A stretch of 38,488 nucleotides of DNA. Source: Verrucomicrobiales bacterium. GTDB lineage: Bacteria > Verrucomicrobiota > Verrucomicrobiia > Limisphaerales > UBA9464. Shown here piece after piece: positions 22,759 through 30,413 of this stretch (positions are counted from its first letter, which is position 1; each line of letters begins with the position of its first letter). The notes under the pieces are model-generated. The model searched no databases. It saw nothing but the letters and a program-made list of their open reading frames with translations, and had not been told where the DNA came from. The position numbers and the translations under genes are program-made. The stretch is taken from the NCBI GenBank assembly GCA_027489875.1, contig JAIXZE010000282.1:1-38488 (forward strand), in the 5' to 3' direction.

Positions 22759-25635
22759 TCAGCGGATCCGGAAGAACCGCTGCGCGGCATCCGCATCCAG
22801 TTCCACAGGGCTCGTCGTGCCGATGGCCTCGAACGTTCCGTTGATCGCGGAGGATGCCTCCAGCGTCGCGGTGCCATCCCACGTCAGGCGCACGCGGGTG
22901 CCCTCAAGGGCCGCCTTCAGGTTCGAGCCCGGCGTCACCGTCGGCATCGGCCCAACGACCGCAATCGGCGTCACCGCAAGGAACCCTTCGGATCCCAGCG
23001 CCGACCAATCCTGCGCCCAGTTTTCCGCACCGAACGCACCGAGGTAGGACGTCGCCTGGATCACCGACGAGGTCGGGGCTTTCTTGGCGAACGTATACGC
23101 ATTGCCTCCCGCCATCGGGATCGGATTCAGCGTGCCATCCGCCACGCGGCTGATGTTGCCGAGCTGGGGATCGAGGTTGGGATTCAACGCGGCGGGAACC
23201 GAGGCGCTGGTGCCCCACACGTCACCGCTCACGCCCGCCTGGGCGAACGCGAAGAACAGGTTATTCGCGAAGTCCGGCGTCGAGGTCGCGTCGAGGCGGA
23301 CGCGGCGTCCCTGGAACTGCGTGAAGATGCCGTTGTACCACCGGCAGAAGTTCGCGCGGCGGATGTTGTGCGCGTCGTTGCCCGTACCCGTCGTGCCGCC
23401 GCCGATCAGCGTGGCGTTGAAAACGGTGTAGTTGGACAGCGGCTGGGCTCCGTCCACCAGCAGGTCATTCGGCTGGGGCTGGCCGTTCTGCTCGGAACCC
23501 TGATCGCGCGCATCGGGCGACTGGATCGCGAACCAGAACTGGTTGCTGCCGTTGTAGCCCTCGTCCGTATCGAAGGCGTCGTCGTCATTGAACGCCGAGA
23601 TCAAGTACCGGGTGTTGACCGAACCACCGAAGAATTCAAACCCGTCGTCGGCGACGGAGTAAGCTTCGAGATACTCCGCCGTCGTCCCACGACCCACGCC
23701 GCACAGGGAGAACCCATTGATTTCCTTGTCGGTCGTCAGCTTCTTGCCGCCATGGCGGACGGACACATAGCGGAGGGAGCCAGAGGAGTCGTCGTCGTTC
23801 GATCCACCGAAGCGATGGATGTAGTCCACAACCCCCGACACCGAGTTCGTGACCGCCGTATCCGGCAAGCCTTCGTAGATGTCGTAGTCGACATTGTTCG
23901 TCGTGAACGCCGCGTTGTTGATCCGGGCATTGCCGAACAGGACCAAGCCGCCCCAGAGGCCGCGCGTCGGGAACGGAAGATCCGTCGGATCCAGAACGTC
24001 GTCCTGCACCGAGGTGAAGATCACCGGGCTGTTGGCCGTGCCGTTCGCGTTCAACTTGCCACCGCGGCAGACGAACAGGCAGCCGAAGTCGTTGGCCGCC
24101 GCCGAACCGGTACCCGTACCCGGGACACTCTGGATCACCGTGCCCGCCTCGATGTTCAGCGTCGCGCCGCCCATCACGTACACGAAACCCTTCAACACAT
24201 AGGTGTTGGTCGCCGACCAGGTTTGGTTGCCGTAGATGTATCCGGGCTCGATCTCCACCACGTTGAAGTTGTCCGGCGTGACGCCTTCCGTCGAAAGCGC
24301 CGACCATCCACGCAGCCAGTTGTCGTTCACATCAAACGCACCCTTGTAGGCCGCCGGCGTGTAGAAGCCGTCCATCGGCGTCTGCTTCACGTCGCTGAAC
24401 ACCGGACTGCCCGCCACCGGGCGCGGATCGAGGCGTCCATCCTGCGTGCGGCTGATCGACCGCAGCTGAGGGTCCACCACCGGGTTCAAGGCAGCGGGCA
24501 CGTAGGGGCTCGTCCCATGCACGTCGCCGCTCGCGCCAGCCTGCGCGAATCCGAAGAAGATGTTGTTCGCGAAGTCCGGCTGCGACGTCGCATCGAGGCG
24601 CACACGACGGCCCTGGAATTCCGTGAACACGTTGTTGTACCAGCGGCAGAAGTTCGCACGCCGGATGTTGTGGGCATCATTGCCCGTGCCCGTCGTGCCA
24701 CCGCCAATCAACGTCGCGTTGTACACCGTGTACTCCGAACGCGGCAACGCGCCCTCGACCAGAAGGTCGTTCGGCTGCGGCTGCCCGTTCTGCTCCGAGC
24801 CCTGATCCCGCGCGTCCGGCGACTGGATCGCGAACCAGAACTGGTTCTTGCCATTGTACCCTTGGTCCGTGTCGAAGGCGTCGTCGTCGTTGAAGGCCGA
24901 AACCAGATGCTTCGTGTTGACCGAGCCACCAAAGAACTCGAACCCGTCGTCCGCGATGCAATAGGCCTCGACGTACTCCACCGCCGTGCCACGACCCACG
25001 CCACCCAGCGAGACGCCGTTGATCTCCTTGTCGGTCGTCAGCTTCTTGCCGCCGTGACGGATCGAGACGTACCGCAGGTTGCCGGAGCTGTCGTTGTCAT
25101 TCGTGCCACCAAAGCGATGGATGTAATCGACGTTCCCCGACACCGAGTTCGTGACCCCCATGTCGGGCAATCCCTCGTAGATGTCATAATCCACGTTGTT
25201 CGTCGTGAACGCGGCATTGTTGATCCGGGCTTTCCCGAACATCACCAGGCCGCCCCACAACCCGCGGGTCGGAAACGGGAGATCCGAGGGATCCGTCGCG
25301 TCATCCTGCACCGAGGTGAAGATGATCGGACGCGCCGGCGTGCCGATCGCGTTGATCTTTCCGCCCTGACACACGAACAGGCATCCGAAGTCGTTCGCTG
25401 CCGCCGATCCCGTCCCCGTGCCCGGAACACCCTGGATGACGGTTCCCGGTTCGATGTCGAGGACCGCCCCACCCATCACGTAGGTGAAGCCATTGAGGAT
25501 GTAGGTGTTGGTCGCAGACCAGCGGTGCTGACCATAAAGGTAGCCGCTCACGATGTTGGTGTCCGCAGTCGCCGTGCCCAGGGTACACAGCAGGGCTGCG
25601 GCTCCGGCCAGCGCATGGATACGCGATGATTTCAT
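22759..25635 (-). CDS. Secreted protein with two near-identical ~430-residue repeats
   Basis: The 958-residue product starts with a signal peptide (1-24). Two tandem copies follow, about residues 30-461 and 462-895. Each begins with a W/SATNTY segment, then GGAxLxIExGTVIQxVPGTG, a GLWGGLV block, NAAFTTNNVDYDIYEGLPD, RHGGKKLTTDKEING, DDGFEFFGGSVNT and NQFWFAIQSPDARDQGSEQ. This series is typical of a secreted beta-helix family that I know best from Bacteroidetes surface proteins. The last about 60 residues form a small beta domain ending in QRFFRIR, comparable with the C-termini of other secreted proteins in this window. Function unknown; an extracellular structural or binding role is likely. 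It is monocistronic: divergent from pyk, with its own terminator. Confidence 0.9.
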   Translation of the reverse strand: MKSSRIHALAGAAALLCTLGTATADTNIVSGYLYGQHRWSATNTYILNGFTYVMGGAVLDIEPGTVIQGVPGTGTGSAAANDFGCLFVCQGGKINAIGTPARPIIFTSVQDDATDPSDLPFPTRGLWGGLVMFGKARINNAAFTTNNVDYDIYEGLPDMGVTNSVSGNVDYIHRFGGTNDNDSSGNLRYVSIRHGGKKLTTDKEINGVSLGGVGRGTAVEYVEAYCIADDGFEFFGGSVNTKHLVSAFNDDDAFDTDQGYNGKNQFWFAIQSPDARDQGSEQNGQPQPNDLLVEGALPRSEYTVYNATLIGGGTTGTGNDAHNIRRANFCRWYNNVFTEFQGRRVRLDATSQPDFANNIFFGFAQAGASGDVHGTSPYVPAALNPVVDPQLRSISRTQDGRLDPRPVAGSPVFSDVKQTPMDGFYTPAAYKGAFDVNDNWLRGWSALSTEGVTPDNFNVVEIEPGYIYGNQTWSATNTYVLKGFVYVMGGATLNIEAGTVIQSVPGTGTGSAAANDFGCLFVCRGGKLNANGTANSPVIFTSVQDDVLDPTDLPFPTRGLWGGLVLFGNARINNAAFTTNNVDYDIYEGLPDTAVTNSVSGVVDYIHRFGGSNDDDSSGSLRYVSVRHGGKKLTTDKEINGFSLCGVGRGTTAEYLEAYSVADDGFEFFGGSVNTRYLISAFNDDDAFDTDEGYNGSNQFWFAIQSPDARDQGSEQNGQPQPNDLLVDGAQPLSNYTVFNATLIGGGTTGTGNDAHNIRRANFCRWYNGIFTQFQGRRVRLDATSTPDFANNLFFAFAQAGVSGDVWGTSASVPAALNPNLDPQLGNISRVADGTLNPIPMAGGNAYTFAKKAPTSSVIQATSYLGAFGAENWAQDWSALGSEGFLAVTPIAVVGPMPTVTPGSNLKAALEGTRVRLTWDGTATLEASSAINGTFEAIGTTSPVELDADAAQRFFRIR

Positions 25636-25777
25636 GCTTCAGTGACGTACAGGTGCTTCAAGGAGTCCGCAGACACCCCCCAACCAGGGGACGGCCACAG
25701 ACCTTCATTACCCCTGACGTTTGCCGGCGCTTCATGGCGCCTGTGTGGCAATGCCGTTTGGATTGAGTGAACCTTTT

Positions 25778-25791
25778 CCCCGGAACCGGGG
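25778..25791. promoter_or_regulatory. Perfect 14-base palindrome between divergent genes
   Basis: CCCCGGAACCGGGG lies 62 bases upstream of pyk and about 140 bases upstream of the duplicated secreted-protein gene, in the 218-base divergent spacer. It could be a regulator-binding site or a hairpin. Nothing else in the spacer is recognisable. Confidence 0.35.
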
Positions 25792-25853
25792 ATATTCACA
25801 TGTCCATCCCGCGGCTTTGCGTCCCACGAAATCGTCGGTAGCGTTCTCCCGAC

Positions 25854-27263
25854 ATGCGCAAGACCCGTATCATCGCCACCCTGGGACCCGCCACCGATTC
25901 CCCCGAACGTCTCGCCGCGCTCCTGGACGCCGGCGTGAACATCTTCCGCCTCAACATGACCCACGCCAAACACGAGTGGGTCCGGCGGGTCGTGGCCGAC
26001 ATCCGCGCCATCGCCAAGCGCAAGCAGATCATCCCGGGCATCCTCCTCGACAACCAGGGCCCGTCCATCCGCACCGGCGATGTTCCCGCCCCCATCCAGC
26101 TCTCCGTCGGCGAACGCTTCTTCTTCACCGTCCGCGGGGCCACGCCTCCGGACGGCGCGAAGGGCACCTCCGTCAATTACGATGACCTCGCCCGCGACGT
26201 CCGCTCCGGCGACACCCTCGTCGTCGACAACGGCGAGATGAAGATGCGCATCCTTTCGACCAGTTCATCCCTCGTCGAATGCGAGATCCTGACCGAGGGT
26301 TCCCTCGGCAGCCGCCGCCACATCAATCTCCCCGGCGTCCGCGTCTCCATCCCCGCCCTCACCGAAAAGGACCGCGCCGACGTCGCCCTCGCCCTTGAAC
26401 TCAAGCTGGATTACGTCGCCCTGAGCTTCGTTCGCGATCCCGAGGACATCGCCACCCTCAAGGCCTGCTTCCAGGGCCATAGCCACACGCCACAGGTCGT
26501 CGCCAAGATCGAACACCAGTTTGCCGTCGATCACTTCGACGCCATCGCCCATGCCGCCGACGCCATCATGGTCGCGCGCGGTGACCTCGGCGTGGAATGC
26601 CCGTACGAGGAACTCCCCATCATCCAGCGGCGGATCGTCAAATCCTGCATCCACATGGGCAAACCGGTGATCGTCGCCACCCAGATGCTTGAAAGCATGA
26701 TCACCAATCCGCTCCCGACGCGGGCAGAGATCACCGACGTCGCCAACGCCGTCTTCGAACAGGCCGACGCCATCATGCTCTCCGGCGAGACCACCGTCGG
26801 CCGCCACCCCGTCACCTGCATCGAGGTCATGGACCGCATCGCCCGCCGCATCGAACGTTCCGGCGGCGCCAATTACCACGAGGAGGCCGAACTCACCCAA
26901 CCGCGCCAGAAGCTCGTCAAGAGCGCCACCCTGCTTGCCGACCAACTCCACGCCCGCGCCATCATCGCCTTCACCCGCAGCGGTCAGATGGCCCGATTCG
27001 CCGCCTCCCTCCGCCCCCGCCACTCCGCCATCTTCGCGATCTGCAGCGACGAAATCCTCGCCGGCCAACTCACGATGCTGCGCGGCGTCACCCCCATCAT
27101 CATCCCCGCCTGCTCCGATGATCCCGAAGGCAGCATCGAGGGAGCCATCCAACGCCTCGTGAACCGCGGTTTCGTCAAGAAGGGCGACACCGTCGTGATC
27201 CTCGTCCCCCACGCCACCACGCACGACCGGCAGGTCGACTCCCTCAAGATGCACGTCGTCTGA
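25854..27263 (+). CDS. pyk: Pyruvate kinase
   Basis: The 469-residue enzyme transfers phosphate from phosphoenolpyruvate to ADP, the last step of glycolysis, in the cytoplasm. It shows the ordinary family layout: N-terminal TRIIATLGPAT and RLNMTH (substrate-binding Arg32, Asn34), the B domain at about 75-165, the active-site AKIEH with Lys218 and Glu220, VARGDLGVE (241-248), and ATQMLESM followed by PTRAEITDVANAVFEQADAI (275 onward), then the C-terminal regulatory domain. Length is normal. One oddity is the K+-site segment, usually DTKGPEIRT, which reads DNQGPSIRT (66-74): Ser replaces the Glu typical of K+-dependent and the Lys typical of K+-independent enzymes. No Shine-Dalgarno precedes the ATG. 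No glycolytic neighbours are present. Confidence 0.97.
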   Translation: MRKTRIIATLGPATDSPERLAALLDAGVNIFRLNMTHAKHEWVRRVVADIRAIAKRKQIIPGILLDNQGPSIRTGDVPAPIQLSVGERFFFTVRGATPPDGAKGTSVNYDDLARDVRSGDTLVVDNGEMKMRILSTSSSLVECEILTEGSLGSRRHINLPGVRVSIPALTEKDRADVALALELKLDYVALSFVRDPEDIATLKACFQGHSHTPQVVAKIEHQFAVDHFDAIAHAADAIMVARGDLGVECPYEELPIIQRRIVKSCIHMGKPVIVATQMLESMITNPLPTRAEITDVANAVFEQADAIMLSGETTVGRHPVTCIEVMDRIARRIERSGGANYHEEAELTQPRQKLVKSATLLADQLHARAIIAFTRSGQMARFAASLRPRHSAIFAICSDEILAGQLTMLRGVTPIIIPACSDDPEGSIEGAIQRLVNRGFVKKGDTVVILVPHATTHDRQVDSLKMHVV

Positions 27264-27585
27264 GGGGGAGTTCCCAGTATCCAGTCCCCAGATTCCAGTG
27301 AGTTAACGAGGCTGTGACGCAGGGCGCCCCAGGTGCCAGATTCCAGTTGCCTACGCCGGAGGCGTTGAAGCGGAAAGCGGGGTGCGAAGCAACCCCGGGT
27401 TCGGGTGACTCAAGGAGTCACCAACCCCGGCAGGGGTTGCAGACTGCCGGATCTTCGCACCCCTCCGGGGTGCGGATTGAATCGACGCGCCATTCCCTAG
27501 GTGCGTGCTTCGCACGACCCGGGGCTATCTGCTGCAACGCCTCCGGCGTACAGACCTCCGGACTGGCAACTGGCGACTGCCAACT
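27264..27585. other. Gene-free spacer between pyk and dacB
   Basis: This 322-base gap between two convergent genes contains no gene. Most of it is a nested palindromic element (27352-27550). Its edges carry CCAGTATCCAGTCCCCAGAT at 27275-27294 and GGCAACTGGCGACTGCC near 27566-27582, which are roughly complementary and may be an outer arm of the same element. Confidence 0.75.
27352..27550. repeat. 199-base nested palindromic element (family E)
   Basis: Perfect 16-base terminal inverted repeats (TACGCCGGAGGCGTTG at 27352-27367 and its complement at 27535-27550) enclose at least three further perfect hairpins: GGTGACTC-AAG-GAGTCACC, CGCACCCC-TCC-GGGGTGCG and CGTGC-TTC-GCACG. A GTGCGAAGCA motif also recurs in opposite orientation within it. 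There is no open frame of note. It resembles a non-autonomous palindromic repeat. Confidence 0.8.
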
Positions 27586-29112
27586 TCACTCCGGCCCCTG
27601 CCCCGCGAACCGCGCCAGCGCCTCCACCATCCGATCCATTTCCACGCGCCCCGACGCCGCGGCATCCGCCGCCTGGAATCCGTTCACATAGATGGCGAAC
27701 ACCACCGACTGGCCCCCCGCCGTGGTCAGATGGCCCGCCAGCGCGTTCACATGCCGGAGCGTTCCTGTCTTTGCCTGCACATTCCCCTTCAACGGTGCCT
27801 CCTTGAATCGGTTCTTCAACGTCCCATCCACGCCCCACACCGGAAGCGCCGCCCGATACACCCCGGCCAGCGCCGCATTCCCCGCCATGTGCCGCACCAA
27901 CCGCGTGGTCGCCCGCGGCGTCACCAGATTCTTCCGCGACAGCCCCGACCCTTCCTCCATCACCAATTCATCCGCCGTCACCCCGAAGCCCGCCGCAAAC
28001 CGGGTCATCGCCGCCGTCGCACGATCCGCATCATCCCCCACCGCAACCTTGTCGCCCGCCCGCGGACGCCGCCGGACATCCGCCCCAACGTGCAACCAAA
28101 GCTGGTGGGCCAACAGGTTGTTGGACGGCTTCAGACACAAGGCGGCCAGTTCCGACAACGGCAACGACGGCACCGTGGCCAGAACCACGGCCGGCATCTC
28201 CCCATCTGCGGAAACGTCGAGCCCACCCGTCACCGGAATCCCGCCCGAAATGAACGTTTCCCGCAGTGAGCGACCGAACCACAGGTCCCCATCCGGAACC
28301 GCCATGCGCTCCACATACGTGCTCCCACCTCGGACCTCGCCCCATGCCTCCAGACGTCGGCTCCCCGGCAGGCGCCGCAGGACGACCCGCGACTCCCGAT
28401 TGGTGGGTCCCGTCTTCACCCGCGAAACAATGTCGAACACATCACCCAACGGCTCCGTGCTCACCCGAACCGCATCCCCAGGCCGCGCTCCGGCTCGGAA
28501 CACCACCCGGGCCGCGTTATCACCAAAGACGAACGCCCCCACGGGAGCCCCGTAGGCCTCCGGCAGATCATCCCAGTTCCAACCCGCACCGTAGGGCGGC
28601 GTGTCGAACCACCCTCCCCGCAACCGCAGGCCACCGCGGACCGATCGGACCCCAGCCTGGGTGAGCACCTCACGAAACAGTCCCAGCGCCGACAACTCCG
28701 CCACACCACCTCCCGGCGACGGATCCCCTCCGCCTTCCACCCACAGGTCTCCCGCCAGCACACCGTCCGGACCCGGCTTGGCCGAAGCGCGAAGGAGGGT
28801 CTGGAACCGGTGATCTGCTCCGAAGCGGTCCAAGGCCAGAGCCACCGTGAAGAGTTTCGAATTCGAAGCCGGAACGAACAGCCGCGTCGCGTTCGTTTCG
28901 AACCAGACGGCTCCCGTCTTCAGCGACACCACCTGGACACCCCACGAGGCGCCCGGTGCCCGGGTGCCCGCAACCGTTCGTGCCAGCACGGATTGCAATT
29001 CCGCCAGATCCGCGGGAGCCGCCACCACGTCCTTGGCCTGCCCCTGCTGGACCAGCACAGCGACCACCCACAGCCCACACACGGCCCGACGCATCCATGC
29101 CCATGACCTCAT
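27586..29112 (-). CDS. dacB: D-alanyl-D-alanine carboxypeptidase/endopeptidase, PBP4 type
   Basis: The 508-residue exported protein belongs to the low-molecular-mass class C penicillin-binding proteins (peptidase S13), which trim and open peptidoglycan cross-links in the periplasm. A signal peptide (1-26, ending GQA) is followed by the catalytic SNSK box (Ser83, Lys86) in FVPASNSKLFT. The large insertion between boxes is present. SNN of KPSNNLLAHQLW lies near residue 333 and KTG of AKTGTL near 446. All three active-site boxes are intact. The start is ambiguous: ATG 29112 directly precedes the basic n-region, while ATG 29124 adds four residues. The terminator of the upstream Fe-S gene lies about 50 bases before the start, so a promoter must sit within or just after it. 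Confidence 0.94.
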   Translation of the reverse strand: MRSWAWMRRAVCGLWVVAVLVQQGQAKDVVAAPADLAELQSVLARTVAGTRAPGASWGVQVVSLKTGAVWFETNATRLFVPASNSKLFTVALALDRFGADHRFQTLLRASAKPGPDGVLAGDLWVEGGGDPSPGGGVAELSALGLFREVLTQAGVRSVRGGLRLRGGWFDTPPYGAGWNWDDLPEAYGAPVGAFVFGDNAARVVFRAGARPGDAVRVSTEPLGDVFDIVSRVKTGPTNRESRVVLRRLPGSRRLEAWGEVRGGSTYVERMAVPDGDLWFGRSLRETFISGGIPVTGGLDVSADGEMPAVVLATVPSLPLSELAALCLKPSNNLLAHQLWLHVGADVRRRPRAGDKVAVGDDADRATAAMTRFAAGFGVTADELVMEEGSGLSRKNLVTPRATTRLVRHMAGNAALAGVYRAALPVWGVDGTLKNRFKEAPLKGNVQAKTGTLRHVNALAGHLTTAGGQSVVFAIYVNGFQAADAAASGRVEMDRMVEALARFAGQGPE

Positions 29113-29160
29113 GACCGCTTCCATACTCCCCGCACGTGTCCGGCCGCCAGCCTGATCCCT

Positions 29161-29196
29161 GAAAACGAACGGGGCCGCCGGTTTCCCGACGGCCCC
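29161..29196 (-). terminator. Intrinsic terminator of the Fe-S carrier gene
   Basis: On the minus strand GGGGCCGTCGGG pairs with CCGGCGGCCCC (arms GGGGCCG and CGGCCCC perfect) and is followed by GTTCGTTTTC. It lies 39 bases after the stop at 29236. The T-run is shorter than in the terminator at 22.7 kb. Confidence 0.75.
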
Positions 29197-29235
29197 ATCT
29201 TCCGCAAGGTCTGCCGGGATCAACCCGGATCTGCC

Positions 29236-29601
29236 TCAGGCTTCGAACGACTTGCCGCAGCCGCAGCTGCTCACCGCCCGGGGATTCTTGATCTTGAACC
29301 CACCACCGGTCAGTGCGTCGCTGAAATCAATGATGCTGCCCTGAAGATAGTTCGCACTGAAGGGATCCGTCAGCACGCCTACCCCATGGAATTCAACGTA
29401 GAGATCGTCATCCCGCCGCTCATCAAAAACCATTCCGTACTGCATTCCGGAACATCCACCCGCCTCGACGAAAACCCGCAGGAACTTGCCCGCATTCTCA
29501 CGGTCCTCGGCAATCATCGATGCAATCTGTCGGGCCGCCGACTCGGTCAGGGTAATCACTGCGTCGGTGGCAGTCGGAGAGGTAGCAACTTCAGCGCTCA
29601 T
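29236..29601 (-). CDS. erpA: A-type iron-sulfur carrier (HesB/IscA/ErpA family)
   Basis: The 121-residue cytoplasmic protein carries or inserts Fe-S clusters into target enzymes. All three cluster-binding Cys are present: Cys50 in AGGCSGMQYG and Cys113 and Cys115 in SSCGCGKSF at the C-terminus. The core from ITLTESAARQI onward matches the usual length of about 107 residues. Overall it reads most like ErpA, but A-type carriers are hard to tell apart, so the symbol is provisional. ATG 29601 is chosen because the residues upstream of it are not family-like. The gene follows the PEP-CTERM-like gene by 53 bases on the same strand but has no evident functional link to it; no isc or suf genes are visible nearby. 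Confidence 0.93.
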   Translation of the reverse strand: MSAEVATSPTATDAVITLTESAARQIASMIAEDRENAGKFLRVFVEAGGCSGMQYGMVFDERRDDDLYVEFHGVGVLTDPFSANYLQGSIIDFSDALTGGGFKIKNPRAVSSCGCGKSFEA

Positions 29602-29654
29602 GGCATCCGAAACGTAAGAATCTGCCCGCGTACTGTCAAACATCGCCTCGACCG

Positions 29655-30383
29655 TCAGAGTCCCCGGATTCCAGTTCCCGTCTGCCGTCTTCGCCAGACC
29701 CAGAACAACACGAGCCCGGCACCCGACATCACCGCATACTCTTCAACCTCGGGAACTCCGGTCAGGGTCATGCCCCATCCCGTCATCCGCGCAAGGTTGC
29801 CCGACTCCAGATCCGAGATGGCGAGGGTCCAGGATCCGGCGGGCGAATTGCTGCCCAGCGTCGCCAGGAATGCCTCGAAGCTCGCGTCCCGGGGCGACAC
29901 CGTCTCGACCAAGGTCGGATCCTCCCCACGTCCATCCGGCTGATGGACCCCGGTCAGGTACCCGTTGCCCGCGAGATGCACGTCGCCCAGAGCCGTTGGA
30001 TCCAGTGTCAGTTCAAACCCGTTCCCCGAAGCCCCGAACGGGTGCGATGAATCCCGACCAATACGGTTGAGCAGAACCATGGATGCGCCGCTTTCGTGGG
30101 TCAGGGTCACGTACAGATCCCCGTTCCACATGGTCCCCAGACCTCCGGCACCGTCGCTCCCCTCGAACCGGAGCCAGACGGAAAGATCGGTAAGCACCTC
30201 GAACGGCACGCTGAATCCACGCGTGTCCGAAACAGTCAGCGCGCCACCAAAACCCGGCGCGTCCGGAATCTCGACGTTCAATCCGTCCCAGTTGCGCAGG
30301 ACGGTCACGGCGGCATGGGACGATTCCACAGCCCACGAGCAGAGCGCGGCAGCGATGACGAAGGAAGGCAGTAGCGTTTTCAT
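29655..30383 (-). CDS. Exported P-domain-like protein with PEP-CTERM-type tail
   Basis: The 242-residue protein has a signal peptide (1-24, ending SHA), then a beta-rich domain with GDLYVTLTHESGASMVLLNRIG and GSWTLAISDLESGNLARMTGW, the pattern of the proprotein-convertase P domain. The C-terminus (about 208-233) reads VPEVEEYAVMSGAGLVLFW followed by RRR: a short motif, a hydrophobic segment and a basic end, as in PEP-CTERM sorting tails handled by an exosortase, although the core PEP is degenerate (PEV). It is probably anchored and processed at the envelope. It follows the 576-residue P-domain gene by 30 bases, so the two are likely co-transcribed. Confidence 0.85.
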   Translation of the reverse strand: MKTLLPSFVIAAALCSWAVESSHAAVTVLRNWDGLNVEIPDAPGFGGALTVSDTRGFSVPFEVLTDLSVWLRFEGSDGAGGLGTMWNGDLYVTLTHESGASMVLLNRIGRDSSHPFGASGNGFELTLDPTALGDVHLAGNGYLTGVHQPDGRGEDPTLVETVSPRDASFEAFLATLGSNSPAGSWTLAISDLESGNLARMTGWGMTLTGVPEVEEYAVMSGAGLVLFWVWRRRQTGTGIRGL

Positions 30384-30413
30384 CGATGGATGGAAGAAAT
30401 CTTCAGGAAGGAA

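Noticed and set aside
23368..25629. 753-residue plus-strand frame opposite the duplicated secreted protein
   Set aside because: It mirrors the internal duplication of the true gene and has no signal peptide or domain.
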